64,000 nucleotides of DNA from Marinomonas rhizomae (lineage in GTDB: Bacteria > Pseudomonadota > Gammaproteobacteria > Pseudomonadales > Marinomonadaceae). The stretch covers positions 186,001-250,000 of the forward strand of contig NZ_QNSE01000002.1 in the NCBI RefSeq assembly GCF_003315485.1, given 5' to 3'. A program made the translations under genes and the position numbers. Shown here piece after piece: positions 37,804 through 47,134 of the stretch. The notes below the pieces were generated by a model, which was given only the letters and a program-made list of their open reading frames with translations, did no database searches and was not told the DNA's origin. The first letter of the stretch is position 1, and each line of letters starts with the position of its first letter.

Positions 37804-38781
37804 TTATTGAATTAAGCCAGCTTCTTTCGCTAGACCGCGCATGAAGCCAACGCGCTCTTTGATGTAGCTCTCTAACGCTGGACCAGACATAGTGAATGGC
37901 ACTAGGTTTTGATCTGCAACGGCTTTTTGGAAAGCTGGATTGTTGTAGGCTTTTTTGAATTGATCGGCCCAGTAATTGTAGGCTTCATCAGATACTTTGG
38001 GCCCTAAGTAGTAACCACGAAGAATCGTCCATTCTGCGTCGAAACCTTGCTCAATAGCGGTAGGGTATTTAGAGAATTCACCTTTTAAGCGCTCTGGAGA
38101 CATGATGCCAAGCACTTTTATTTTGCCTGCTTCAAGTAAGCCTTTCATTTCGCCTACATCACCTGGGTATACTTTGATGTGACCACCCAATAGGGCTGCG
38201 CTTGCTTCACCGCCCCCTTCATAAGCAACGTAACGCATTTTCTTAGGATCTACACCAGCAGATTTAACGACAATGGCGGCTTTCATCCAATCTTGGCTAC
38301 CGACACCACCACCAGCACCTAAGACGAATTTGCTTGGGTCTTTTTTGATGTCGTCAACCAATTCTTTAAGATTGTTCCATGGTGCATCAGCACGAACCAT
38401 GATAGCACCGTAGTCAACACCTGCTGTACCAACCCAACGAGCATCGTTCTCGTCTAGGCCTTGTCCAAATTTACCTTGAGCGATGTTAAGCAAAGATCCA
38501 GAGCTAAAAGCGACTAGTTTGTTTGGGTCATCTGGCGTAGTGGAGTTTATGTAGTTGTAAGCGACTGCACCGACACCACCTGGCATGAAGGTTACTGCCA
38601 TAGGAATGTCTGTTAGGCCTGCGTTGGCAAAACCTGTAGAAAGGATACGGCAGGTTAAATCAAAACCACCACCTGGTTTAGCAGGAGCAATACAAGTTGG
38701 TTTATTTGGTTCAAAAGCACTGGCGTTTAGGGCAGCGGTAAGGCCGCCGACCAACAATAGGGAGGCAATTTTGGCTTTCAT
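37804..38781 (-). CDS. tctC: Tripartite tricarboxylate transporter, binding protein TctC
   Basis: This 325-residue Bug-family periplasmic binding protein has a signal peptide (MKAKIASLLLVGGLTAALNASAFE). CIAPAKPGGGFDLTCRIL is the conserved Bug carboxylate-binding loop, and VTFMPGGVGAVAYNYI and FVLGAGGGVGSQDW are further family blocks. It delivers a di- or tricarboxylate to TctAB. The gene is divergent from tctD, whose product probably controls it. Confidence 0.94.
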   Translation of the reverse strand: MKAKIASLLLVGGLTAALNASAFEPNKPTCIAPAKPGGGFDLTCRILSTGFANAGLTDIPMAVTFMPGGVGAVAYNYINSTTPDDPNKLVAFSSGSLLNIAQGKFGQGLDENDARWVGTAGVDYGAIMVRADAPWNNLKELVDDIKKDPSKFVLGAGGGVGSQDWMKAAIVVKSAGVDPKKMRYVAYEGGGEASAALLGGHIKVYPGDVGEMKGLLEAGKIKVLGIMSPERLKGEFSKYPTAIEQGFDAEWTILRGYYLGPKVSDEAYNYWADQFKKAYNNPAFQKAVADQNLVPFTMSGPALESYIKERVGFMRGLAKEAGLIQ

Positions 38782-38817
38782 TTATTATTCTCCAAATTTC
38801 TTTTTGTTTTATTTTGC

Positions 38818-38833
38818 TGTACAAGGTTGTACA
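38818..38833. promoter_or_regulatory. Paired TGTACA operator candidate, tctC-tctD
   Basis: TGTACA occurs twice (38818-38823 and 38828-38833), separated by four bases. The ten-base period is one helical turn, which is typical for binding of an OmpR-class response-regulator dimer. It lies in the 115-base region between the divergent tctC and tctD genes, so TctD is the natural candidate. It lies upstream of tctC, within about 50 bases of its start. Confidence 0.5.
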
Positions 38834-38896
38834 GGAGTGAGCAAAGTTACTCCTTTAAACTGACACTAACCTGACAAGAAGAGATAGGGTTCCGTC

Positions 38897-39565
38897 ATGC
38901 GTATGTTATTAATTGAAGACAACGAGAGTTTGGCCGACTCGATTCGTGTGTATTTCAGGAATTTAGGTCATCCTATTGATTGGATTGGTTCAGTTGAAAA
39001 AGCCGAAGCGAGTCTGTCTTTTGACTACTTTGATTTGTTGATTTTAGACATAAATTTACCTGGCAAAAGTGGCTTCCAACTATTGCAGAGCTTACGTAGC
39101 AAGGGTAATCGCATCCCTGTTTTGGTACTAACTGCTCGTACTGAAGTGGATGACAGAGTTAGTGCTTTAGACTTTGGAGCTGATGATTATTTGGCAAAAC
39201 CTTTTGATTTTCGTGAGCTAGCGGCTCGTTGTCGTGCGCTTTATCGACGTGAACGAGGTGGCGCGAGTAACGAAATACAGTGTGGTAATTTAGTGTATGA
39301 CTTGGCGGCACATTCGGCCAAAGTGAATAATGTCACTTTAGATTTACGACCAAGAGAGCTGCAATTGTTGGAGCTTTTTCTGAAAAATCTGGATCGTGTG
39401 CTCACTAAAGATGACATCTCCAATCGGCTCTACAGCTACGATGAAGCCTATACCCCCAATGCCATTGAACAAACCCTAACACGTTTAAGAAAACAGTTGG
39501 ACGGCTCGACTTTGATCATCAAAACCATTCGTGGCTTAGGGTATTTGGCCCATGTCGATGACTGA
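38897..39565 (+). CDS. tctD: Response regulator TctD, OmpR family
   Basis: The 222-residue protein has a receiver domain with phospho-acceptor Asp51 (FDLLILDINLPGKSG) and the KPF loop. A C-terminal winged helix follows (LRPRELQLLELFLKNLDRVLTKDDISNRLYSYDEAYTPNAIEQTLTRLRKQL). Next to tctCBA and overlapping a TctE-type kinase gene, it is expected to activate the carboxylate transporter when the substrate is present. An AGGG ribosome-binding site precedes the ATG. Confidence 0.93.
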   Translation: MRMLLIEDNESLADSIRVYFRNLGHPIDWIGSVEKAEASLSFDYFDLLILDINLPGKSGFQLLQSLRSKGNRIPVLVLTARTEVDDRVSALDFGADDYLAKPFDFRELAARCRALYRRERGGASNEIQCGNLVYDLAAHSAKVNNVTLDLRPRELQLLELFLKNLDRVLTKDDISNRLYSYDEAYTPNAIEQTLTRLRKQLDGSTLIIKTIRGLGYLAHVDD

Positions 39566-40943
39566 GAAAAGCTATTCAATCCGTTCCCGAATGTTAGGTC
39601 GTTCAGCTTTGTTGCTGCTGTCTATTTTTCTAATTTTAAGTCTGGGCGTTTGGCACTATGCTCGTCAATCCGCCAATTATTCTTACGACCGACTGCTCAA
39701 TAGTGCCAGCTTGTCTATTATGGAAGGTTTGCACGTTTACGATAAACAAGTGGATTTAGATTTGCCTTATGCGGCGTTTGAAATGATGCAGCTTGCCGAT
39801 GAAGATAAGGTGTTTTATCAGGCGTTAGGTACACAAGGCGAGCTGATTACCGGTTATCCAGACATGCCTTTGCCTAATGAACTTAACGAAGATTCGGCTA
39901 TCGCTTTTTATAATGCGCATTATTTATCTGAAGAGGTGCGTGTGGTAATTCGCCATAAAAGGCTATCAGAGCCAGTGGTGTCTGGTTGGGTCACTGTGGT
40001 GCTGGCGCAAACGCTTAGAGCGCGGCATAAGATGATGAATGAGATTCTATACCGAAGCTTCGCTGTACTGTTTGGTATTATGGCTTGTGTAATGATTGTC
40101 TTGTGGGTGGCGATTAATCGTGCTCTTGAACCGCTGAGTTCAATCTCTAAAAGTTTGGCTTCTCACTCGCTACTTTCTGCTGAACCCATTCGGCCGACAC
40201 CGATTCAAGAAGTATCGCCATTAGTAAGTGCGATCAATGATTATCAAGCGCAGCTGTTATCCAACTTAGCTGTGATGAAACGTTTTATTGCCGATGCTAG
40301 TCATCAAATTCGTACTGCACAAAGTGCGACTCAAGCTCAATTAGACATTGCTAGCCAAAGCGAAAATTTAGCGGATTTGCCAGAACATTTAAGTAAAATT
40401 CGACAAGAGCATGAACGTTTGACACGTTTAACCAATCAGTTGCTAACTCACGCTATGGTGGTGCATCGAGGTGATACGGTGGTTACCGAGCAAATGGATA
40501 TCGAAGATGTTATGAAGAAACTATTAACAGAATGCGTGCGAGACAATGCCCATCGTATGATAGATTTTTCTTACCAATGCGAGCAGCAACTACCTTTGTT
40601 TATGGGCGATTCCATTAGCTTACGAGAAGCCGTTCGTAACCTCTTGGATAACGCAATTTATTACGGTCCTGAGGAGAATCAGATTGAGATTTGTCTACAA
40701 ATGGATGCCTCATGTATTGATATTATTATTGACGATGCTGGTTCAGGCATTCCTATTGAATGGAGAGAAAAAGCATTAGAACGTTTTCAGCGCTTGGAAA
40801 ATGGACTTAATGGTTCAGGTCTTGGTCTGTCTATTGTGACCAGTGTAGCAGAAGCTCATGGCGGTAAATTTTTCTTGGAAGACAGCCCCTTAGGTGGGCT
40901 TCGGGCAAGAATATGCCTGCCAAAAGAGAGGACGTTATGCTGA
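39552..40943 (+). CDS. tctE: Sensor histidine kinase TctE
   Basis: The 463-residue kinase has membrane segments at about 18-36 and 168-190 with a periplasmic TctE-type domain between them. His251 sits in DASHQIRTAQSA, and the ATPase domain has NLLDNAIYYGP, DDAGSGIP and GSGLGLSIV. The usual proline five residues after the phospho-histidine is replaced by Ala256. The gene overlaps tctD by 14 bases, and its end overlaps the next gene's start by seven bases. It probably senses the tricarboxylate substrate, directly or through a binding protein. Confidence 0.92.
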   Translation: MSMTEKSYSIRSRMLGRSALLLLSIFLILSLGVWHYARQSANYSYDRLLNSASLSIMEGLHVYDKQVDLDLPYAAFEMMQLADEDKVFYQALGTQGELITGYPDMPLPNELNEDSAIAFYNAHYLSEEVRVVIRHKRLSEPVVSGWVTVVLAQTLRARHKMMNEILYRSFAVLFGIMACVMIVLWVAINRALEPLSSISKSLASHSLLSAEPIRPTPIQEVSPLVSAINDYQAQLLSNLAVMKRFIADASHQIRTAQSATQAQLDIASQSENLADLPEHLSKIRQEHERLTRLTNQLLTHAMVVHRGDTVVTEQMDIEDVMKKLLTECVRDNAHRMIDFSYQCEQQLPLFMGDSISLREAVRNLLDNAIYYGPEENQIEICLQMDASCIDIIIDDAGSGIPIEWREKALERFQRLENGLNGSGLGLSIVTSVAEAHGGKFFLEDSPLGGLRARICLPKERTLC

Positions 40944-42004
40944 AGCGAATGAGCTTTTTATTGATATCCTTGATCATGATTGCGAGTAAGGTTATTGCTG
41001 AAACACCCACATTACCAACTGTATGGGAAGCAGATAGATTAACCATATACAGTGCAACGGATTTAAAAGCAATCTTCCCTGTATTAGAGGCTTTTAAAAC
41101 ACAAAATCCTAATATAAAACTAGAATATCGCGAATTTAATACTCAAGAGCTAGATCGTGCCATTAGAGCTAAACCGTTAGAGGATCAGCCTGATGTGGTA
41201 ATTAGCTCGGCCATGGACCTGCAGGTTCGCTTGGTGAATGATGGGTATGCGCAGCCAGTATTAGGTGAAGCCGTTATAGGTTTACCTAGTTGGGCTAATT
41301 GGCGTAATGAAGTCATTGGCTTTACCTACGAGCCGATTGTTTTTGTTTACAACAAGCTAGCTTTTCAAGGGAAAGCGGTTCCTCTTACCCATGAATCATT
41401 GGCGAGCACCATGCGTATCGAGGATAGTTTTTTTGCTCATAAAGTTGGCTCTTATGATGCTCGCCGTTCAGGGATTGGCTATTTAGTAGCAACGCAAGAT
41501 GAAGTGACATCAAGCATTAGTGGCCGCTTACAAGAAAGCTTGGGACGTGCTCGTACTAAGGTTTATGGCCAAACGGCAAGCTTATTAGATGATATTGCCA
41601 CTGGTGAGTTGATCTTTGGTTACAACCTTTTAGGATCCTATTCTTTTGCTCGTGAAAAACGAGACAATCGTATTGGTGTAGTGATTCCTCAGGACTATGC
41701 TTTAGTAGTGAGTCGTGCTGCGTTTATTTCCAAACAAGCTAAGCATGTTTCCAATGCCCAGCGCTTTGTGAATTTCTTGATATCTAAGGAAGGGCAGGGT
41801 GTGATCGCGAAAAAAAGTGAGCTGGTGGCTTTATTCCCGGATATTGATGATTTGGTATCTCAGCAAGATACACAAGATCAAACGATTAACTTTCATCCCA
41901 TTCCGTTAGGGCCAGCTTTGATGGTATATCTTGATGACTCGAAGCGCCGACGTTTTATTAAAGCGTGGGAAAACGCCTTGCTATCCATTAACGAAGATCA
42001 GTAA
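40937..42004 (+). CDS. Orphan periplasmic binding protein, ABC Fe3+-type fold
   Basis: From the ATG at 40937 (preceded by GAGAGGACGTT) the product has 355 residues with a signal peptide ending in VIAE. LTIYSATDLKAIFPVLEAFKTQNPNIKLEYREFNTQEL is the start of a type-2 binding protein like those for iron or spermidine. No ABC permease or ATPase gene is near. Its start lies inside the end of tctE, so it is translated with tctDE. I infer a role as an accessory sensor for TctE; ordinary transport with distant partners is the alternative. Confidence 0.8.
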   Translation: MLKRMSFLLISLIMIASKVIAETPTLPTVWEADRLTIYSATDLKAIFPVLEAFKTQNPNIKLEYREFNTQELDRAIRAKPLEDQPDVVISSAMDLQVRLVNDGYAQPVLGEAVIGLPSWANWRNEVIGFTYEPIVFVYNKLAFQGKAVPLTHESLASTMRIEDSFFAHKVGSYDARRSGIGYLVATQDEVTSSISGRLQESLGRARTKVYGQTASLLDDIATGELIFGYNLLGSYSFAREKRDNRIGVVIPQDYALVVSRAAFISKQAKHVSNAQRFVNFLISKEGQGVIAKKSELVALFPDIDDLVSQQDTQDQTINFHPIPLGPALMVYLDDSKRRRFIKAWENALLSINEDQ

Positions 42005-42025
42005 CACGAGCATAAATGGCAAAAA

Positions 42026-42057
42026 AACAGCCCTTTTTGTTGCCAAGAAGGGCTGTT
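42026..42057. terminator. Bidirectional terminator after the orphan binding protein gene
   Basis: AACAGCCCTT (42026-42035) pairs with AAGGGCTGTT (42048-42057), with an A-run before it and a T-containing run after it. It separates this gene from the convergent putA operon. Confidence 0.85.
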
Positions 42058-42087
42058 ATTTTATGAACGAGCTCTTTCGAACGCGTT

Positions 42088-42771
42088 TTAGTCGTTCATG
42101 CTACCCAATTCAAGCAGTGTCGCGTTGCCACCGATCGCTGTTGTGTTGTTGGACACGGTGCGTTCAGTAACAAAGCGTAGAACATAGTGTGGTTTGGCAA
42201 TCACGCTTAAATTTTTTGCATCGGTTTCTTCAACCAATTGGCAAATTAAGCCGCTTTTTGCTGTAAGACGTTGGCTTAGCTGTTGAGCTTGAGCTGAGTC
42301 GCAAAGCGTTGCGATACCTGCAAGGTGATTAGCTTCGATCAAAGAATCTTGCGCGGACTCTGCAATGTTTTGCACAACACCTTCTGCGACAACTGGTGCA
42401 ATCATGTCCATGATCTCTTGGCCAGCTAGCCCCACTGTAATGACTGGGTTACCGGCAATCAGCGCAGCAAACACTTGGCCAACTAAACCTATTTTTGCCA
42501 TATCACCTTCAAGAGAAGACATGCAAAGAAACACGCCACGGCCTTGGTTAGACAGTTCATTACGCTCGCCAGTTGGTCCTGGCATAACGCGTGTTTCAGC
42601 AATAGATTGCTTCGCGTTGTCAATTTGCCAAGCGGCCATTTTGCGTTGTGCTTCCGGGAAAGCGTTTAAGGCTTTTTGCAGTTTTTCTGCTCGGCCATTG
42701 ACGCCAAGTTTGTCCCATGCTTCGAAGACTTTCTGAGCGACCTGAATTTGGATAGGTTGTACGATTGTCAT
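42088..42771 (-). CDS. Separate PutA C-terminal ALDH-superfamily domain
   Basis: The 227-residue protein matches in outline the C-terminal ALDH-superfamily domain found at the end of long (type B) PutA proteins. It has GPTGERNELSNQGRGVFLC, then GQVFAALIAGNPVIT, and ends in TERTVSNNTTAIGGNATLLELGS, like the PutA C-terminus. It lacks a catalytic cysteine. The gene starts 14 bases after the putA stop with its own GGGGAG ribosome-binding site, so it is co-expressed with putA. In fused proteins this domain closes the substrate-channelling tunnel; here it would have to do so as a separate chain. Confidence 0.8.
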   Translation of the reverse strand: MTIVQPIQIQVAQKVFEAWDKLGVNGRAEKLQKALNAFPEAQRKMAAWQIDNAKQSIAETRVMPGPTGERNELSNQGRGVFLCMSSLEGDMAKIGLVGQVFAALIAGNPVITVGLAGQEIMDMIAPVVAEGVVQNIAESAQDSLIEANHLAGIATLCDSAQAQQLSQRLTAKSGLICQLVEETDAKNLSVIAKPHYVLRFVTERTVSNNTTAIGGNATLLELGSMND

Positions 42772-42785
42772 AATAATGTCTCCCC

Positions 42786-45700
42786 TTAAAGGTCTTGCTC
42801 AATAGCGAAGCGTTGAAGGTAATGTGGACCGCCTGCTTTTGGTCCTGTGCCGGATAAACCTTGTCCGCCGAAAGGCTGAACGCCAACCACTGCGCCAACT
42901 TGGTCACGGTTGATGTAAAGGTTACCAACGCGAGCACGACTAGCGATACGAGCACAAGTGGTTTCGTTACGGCTATGAACACCCATAGTTAAACCAAAGC
43001 CTGAGTTGTTGATGGTGTCGATGATCTTATCCAAGTCGCGTGCTTTGTAGCGTACAACGTGGAGGATAGGGCCAAATTTCTCATCTGTTAGCTGATCAAT
43101 ACTGCTGATTTCAAATGCCGTTGGTGCAACAAAAGTACCGTTTTTTGCGAAGTCTGGCAGTTCTGCTTGGGCTATCAACTTGCTTTCTTTGGTCATGCGT
43201 TCGATGTGTTCAAGCAACATGTCTTGAGCTTTCTTATCGATAACCGGACCCACGTCTGTGCTGTGCAGGTAAGGCAAACCAACGGTTTGTTCTTGCATGG
43301 CACCTTTGATCATAGGAATAACGCGGTCTGCAATGTCTGCTTGCACGAACAACACGCGCAATGCAGAACAACGCTGACCGGCAGACGCAAACGCTGAACG
43401 CACGGCATCACGCACTACTTGTTCAGGCAAAGATGTTGAATCAACCAACATCGCGTTTTGGCCGCCTGTTTCGGCAATGACTGGCACTGGCGCAACGCCA
43501 CGAGCAGCCAAAGTACGATTAATCAATTGTGCTGTGCCAGTAGAACCTGTGAAGGCAAGACCGGCAATGCGTTTGTCGCTCGTCAGAGGAGCACCAACGG
43601 TGGCGCCGTCGCCTGGCAATAGGTGAAGTACGTCAGTTGGAACGCCTGCTTGGTGGAGCATTTCAATAGCGCGGAAAGCGATCAAGCTGGTTTGCTCAGC
43701 CGGTTTGGCAACCACTGTGTTACCAACGACAAGAGCGGCAACGACTTGGCCTGTAAAGATCGCCAGTGGGAAGTTCCATGGGCTGATACAAGTGAATACG
43801 CCGCGGCCATTGAGCTTGGCTTGTTTTTCTTGGCCTAAGAAATCTGTGTAGCTGGTTGGATTGGCAAAGTGGCTACGGGCTTGTTGCGCGTAGTAGCGAC
43901 AAAAGTCCACGGCTTCACGTACTTCGTCAATGCTGTCTTGAATTGTTTTACCCGCTTCACGGTGGCAAAGTGCCATCAGTTCCGCGTAGTTTTCTTCCAT
44001 CAAGTCGGCTACTTTATCTAGGCAATCAGCACGCTCTGTCGCTGGACGTGCAGACCAGGCAGGGAAGGCCGCTTCAGCAAGGTCAATTGCCTTGGTGACG
44101 GTTGCAGCGTCTGCCCAGTCGATTTGACCTGCTGTTTGGCTGTGGTCGTAAGGGCTGTCGACAGAATGCGTTTGACCGGTTGCTACTTTCTCGCCACCAA
44201 CGATTGGGAAGGCACGCCATTGGGTGTCTTGTCCCATGAAGGTATCAATTTTGGCTTTGAACGGCGTCCATTCAGAATCAATTTCGATGTTTGGACCAAA
44301 GGAGTTCTTACGGTCGTCAAATAAACCAGAAGGCAAGCTGATATGTGGATTCGCCAAGGTTTTACGGCTTTCAAGCGTCGTTACTGGGTGGTCAATCAAC
44401 TCAGAAACGGGATAACTAGCGTCGATCAAACGATGAACGAATGAGCTGTTAGCCCCGTTTTCTAGCAAACGACGAACCAAGTAAGGAAGCAAATCTTTGT
44501 GGCTACCTACAGGTGCATAAATACGAACGCATATATTGCTGTCTTTGATCAAGCGGTTGTAAAGCGCATCACCCATACCGTGTAGACGTTGAAATTCGAA
44601 TTCTTCTGTCGTCGCGCCTAGTTGCTTGGCGATGCAGCTAATGGTGGCGATTGTGTGTGCGTTGTGGCTTGCAAACTGCGGGAATATGTTTGCACGAGTA
44701 TGCTCGCTCAATAAGAAATGCGCACACGCCAAGTAAGAAACATCAGTGGATTCTTTGCGGGTATAAACTGGGTAGCCGTTGATGCCGCGTTGTTGGCAAA
44801 GTTTGATTTCAGAATCCCAGTAAGCGCCTTTTACAAGACGCACAGGTACACGGTCGCCTTGTTCTTTAGAAAGGGCTGCCAACCACACCAAAACCGGTAG
44901 TGCGCGCTTAGAATAAGCCTGAACAACAAGGCCGAATAAGCCCCAACCTTTCGTACATTCGTCACGATAAAGTTTTTCGAATAAATGCAAAGACAGCTCG
45001 AGACGGTCAGCTTCTTCTGCATCTATGGTGATGCCGACGTTCAACGAGCGCGCTTTGATGATCAAGCTTTTTACGCTGTCGAAAAGCTCTGTCATTACAC
45101 GGTCTTCACAACCGACTTCGTAACGTGGGTGTAGTGCAGACAGCTTGATAGAAATAGTTGGGCGGTGTCCTTTGCTGTAGGTGTCTTTGCCTACAGATTC
45201 TACGGCTTTCATATAAGACGTTAGATACTTATCAGCATCAGCTGCGGTTAGTGCCGCTTCACCCAACATGTCGAAAGAGTAGGTGTAGCCTTTGTCGCGG
45301 TAGCTTTTGCCACGAGACAAGGCTTCTTCAATACTGCGACCTAGAACAAACTGGTGTCCCATGATTTTCATTGCTTGGTTCATCGCTTTACGAATCACAG
45401 GTTCAGAAACACGGTTTACCATGCGGTTTACTAAGTTCGCTGGTGTACCGTCTTTGTTCTCGTCCATCGTGACGATTTTGCCCGTCAACAATAAACCCCA
45501 AGTAGACGCATTAACGAAGAAAGAGTCCGAGTTTTTAGCGTGAGATGCCCAATCGGCAACGCTCAAGCGGTCTTTGATAAAAGCATCAGCGGTTTCTTTG
45601 TCCGGCACACGCATTAGAGCTTCAGCTAAGCACATCAGCAAGATGCCTTCTTTGGTGTCTAGGCTGTATTCCAATAACAAGGCGTCAATCATTGACATGC

Positions 45701-45908
45701 TATCGTCGTCTTTGCGGACGTCGGCAATCAAATTGGCAGCGGCATTGGTTTGGTTTTCTAGCTCGCCTTCAGTCGGTTTAGCTAAAGGTAATAACTCATT
45801 TAACCACTTCTCTTCATCCATATTATAAAGAGGGGAAATGAGCTGCCACAATTCATTGAGTGGACGCTGAATGAAGTTAGGCTGTAACACCTCAATCGCT
45901 TTAAACAT
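42786..45908 (-). CDS. putA: Bifunctional proline dehydrogenase / P5C dehydrogenase
   Basis: From the ATG at 45908 (GGGAGA upstream) the product is 1040 residues. The N-terminal half is the FAD proline dehydrogenase barrel (RLVKGAYWDSEIK; YAPVGSHKDLLPYLVRRLLENGANSSFVH). The second half is the NAD-dependent glutamate-semialdehyde dehydrogenase (ETGGQN; ASAGQRCSALR with the catalytic Cys). It turns proline into glutamate. The ribbon-helix-helix domain of E. coli PutA is missing, so it is not its own repressor. The chain stops after GGPHYLQRFAIEQDL, right at the end of the dehydrogenase domain. The usual C-terminal domain is the next gene. Confidence 0.95.
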   Translation of the reverse strand: MFKAIEVLQPNFIQRPLNELWQLISPLYNMDEEKWLNELLPLAKPTEGELENQTNAAANLIADVRKDDDSMSMIDALLLEYSLDTKEGILLMCLAEALMRVPDKETADAFIKDRLSVADWASHAKNSDSFFVNASTWGLLLTGKIVTMDENKDGTPANLVNRMVNRVSEPVIRKAMNQAMKIMGHQFVLGRSIEEALSRGKSYRDKGYTYSFDMLGEAALTAADADKYLTSYMKAVESVGKDTYSKGHRPTISIKLSALHPRYEVGCEDRVMTELFDSVKSLIIKARSLNVGITIDAEEADRLELSLHLFEKLYRDECTKGWGLFGLVVQAYSKRALPVLVWLAALSKEQGDRVPVRLVKGAYWDSEIKLCQQRGINGYPVYTRKESTDVSYLACAHFLLSEHTRANIFPQFASHNAHTIATISCIAKQLGATTEEFEFQRLHGMGDALYNRLIKDSNICVRIYAPVGSHKDLLPYLVRRLLENGANSSFVHRLIDASYPVSELIDHPVTTLESRKTLANPHISLPSGLFDDRKNSFGPNIEIDSEWTPFKAKIDTFMGQDTQWRAFPIVGGEKVATGQTHSVDSPYDHSQTAGQIDWADAATVTKAIDLAEAAFPAWSARPATERADCLDKVADLMEENYAELMALCHREAGKTIQDSIDEVREAVDFCRYYAQQARSHFANPTSYTDFLGQEKQAKLNGRGVFTCISPWNFPLAIFTGQVVAALVVGNTVVAKPAEQTSLIAFRAIEMLHQAGVPTDVLHLLPGDGATVGAPLTSDKRIAGLAFTGSTGTAQLINRTLAARGVAPVPVIAETGGQNAMLVDSTSLPEQVVRDAVRSAFASAGQRCSALRVLFVQADIADRVIPMIKGAMQEQTVGLPYLHSTDVGPVIDKKAQDMLLEHIERMTKESKLIAQAELPDFAKNGTFVAPTAFEISSIDQLTDEKFGPILHVVRYKARDLDKIIDTINNSGFGLTMGVHSRNETTCARIASRARVGNLYINRDQVGAVVGVQPFGGQGLSGTGPKAGGPHYLQRFAIEQDL

Positions 45909-46220
45909 GGTTGGATTCTCCCGCGTTAATATAAAAAACGACATGGTTTTTTATGAAGGCCGCATATTGTTATAGAGCATTAAGCATTTTTCTGACTACT
46001 TTTCACTCTGCTGAATCAAAAAAATGCATGTCTGGATAATGCTGACACTTTAGTGACAGAAGGGATAAATTGTCTTTCGAAAAAATCGTTTTTTTTTATA
46101 AGAAAGTCCGACAGCATAAGAATAAAGAGGGCGCTGATTTATTCTTGTGCAAATGATTAGGGGAAACGATAGCAATGCTTATAAATGGGGCGTTTAATGA
46201 TTTTATATGGAGAAAGAGAA
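45909..46220. other. putA upstream region
   Basis: This 312-base AT-rich gap holds no credible gene. It must contain the putA promoter on the minus strand; a TATAAC hexamer at 45969-45974 (minus strand) lies about 60 bases before the start, but I see no convincing -35 partner. The AraC gene ends at its far side. No palindromic operator of note was recognised. Confidence 0.4.
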
Positions 46221-46994
46221 TCAGCGCGTACCAAATTGCTTTTGGTACTTCAGTGGCGTAATGCCAAGGGTTTGAGAAAATACATTGGTCATAGCGCTTT
46301 GACTAGAAAATCCACACATTTCGGCCACTTGAATAGGGGGGAAGCCTTCGGCGAGCAAGCTTTGAGCACGTTCTAAACGTTTGCGCATTAAGTATTGGTG
46401 TGGGGTCATGCCAGTTCGGTCTTTAAAGCGTTCGTGAAATTGGCTAACACTCAAAAAGCAGAAGTTTGCTAACTGATCGATATGAACACGGCGGGATAAA
46501 TTTAGTTCGATAAATTGGTCGAGTTTATCAATATCAAGATGATTGCCACGAGAGCGGACATCTTTATTGTTGATTTGATGGCGAATAGCGCTTAATAAGG
46601 TATTACCGCAAGCGCGAGCCAAGGTCATATCATTTGGGTATTGTTGCAATTCACCAGATAAAGCAGAGGCTAAGATCTGTAAACGCGGATTTAGCTGAAA
46701 ATATGCTGCTTGGTCAAACAAACGAGATACGACTTCGTATTCTTCGTCGGTAATACTTTTTTGCGGCGGAACAGGTAGATTGACTACCATGATGCGATTT
46801 TCCCCTAGGCCTGCAAACGCATGACTGTTCTCAGACGGAAGGATACAGCCTTCGCCAGTATGCAGTTGCTTGCCTTTGCCTTCTATATCGAAATCGGTAT
46901 TGCCATCTAGCACAACGACCAATTGGTGGTAATCGTGATCGTGCGTGTCCGCTTCGGCAGGTAGGCTGAAAACATCGGAATCAGACTTAGTCAA
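46221..46994 (-). CDS. AraC-family transcriptional regulator
   Basis: The 257-residue protein has an N-terminal cupin sensor (HDHDYHQLVVVLDGNTDFDIEGKGKQLHTGEGCILPSENSHAF) and a C-terminal double helix-turn-helix. Motifs there include RRVHIDQLANFCFLSVSQFHERFKDRTGMTPHQYLMRKRLERAQSLL and IQVAEMCGFSSQSAMTNVFSQTLGITPLKY. It reads toward putA on the same strand. Because this PutA lacks a DNA-binding domain, an AraC-type proline-responsive activator (as PruR in Pseudomonas) would fit. That link is inferred from position only. Confidence 0.87.
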   Translation of the reverse strand: MTKSDSDVFSLPAEADTHDHDYHQLVVVLDGNTDFDIEGKGKQLHTGEGCILPSENSHAFAGLGENRIMVVNLPVPPQKSITDEEYEVVSRLFDQAAYFQLNPRLQILASALSGELQQYPNDMTLARACGNTLLSAIRHQINNKDVRSRGNHLDIDKLDQFIELNLSRRVHIDQLANFCFLSVSQFHERFKDRTGMTPHQYLMRKRLERAQSLLAEGFPPIQVAEMCGFSSQSAMTNVFSQTLGITPLKYQKQFGTR

Positions 46995-47134
46995 AATGAG
47001 CCTTTTGAATAAACATAAGTAAGAAAGTATAGCGGCCTTAGGGCAGCTTTAGTAGCGTATTTTTGTGAAGATATCGGATTTTACCGTATGAAGAGTATCT
47101 TTATTGCGAATAAAGAAGCAGGTGAAAAGATAAG

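Noticed and set aside
42772-42785. putA split as a sequencing frameshift
   Set aside because: The gap carries a GGGGAG ribosome-binding site correctly spaced before an ATG, and putA ends cleanly at its domain border. A simple base error would not create this arrangement.
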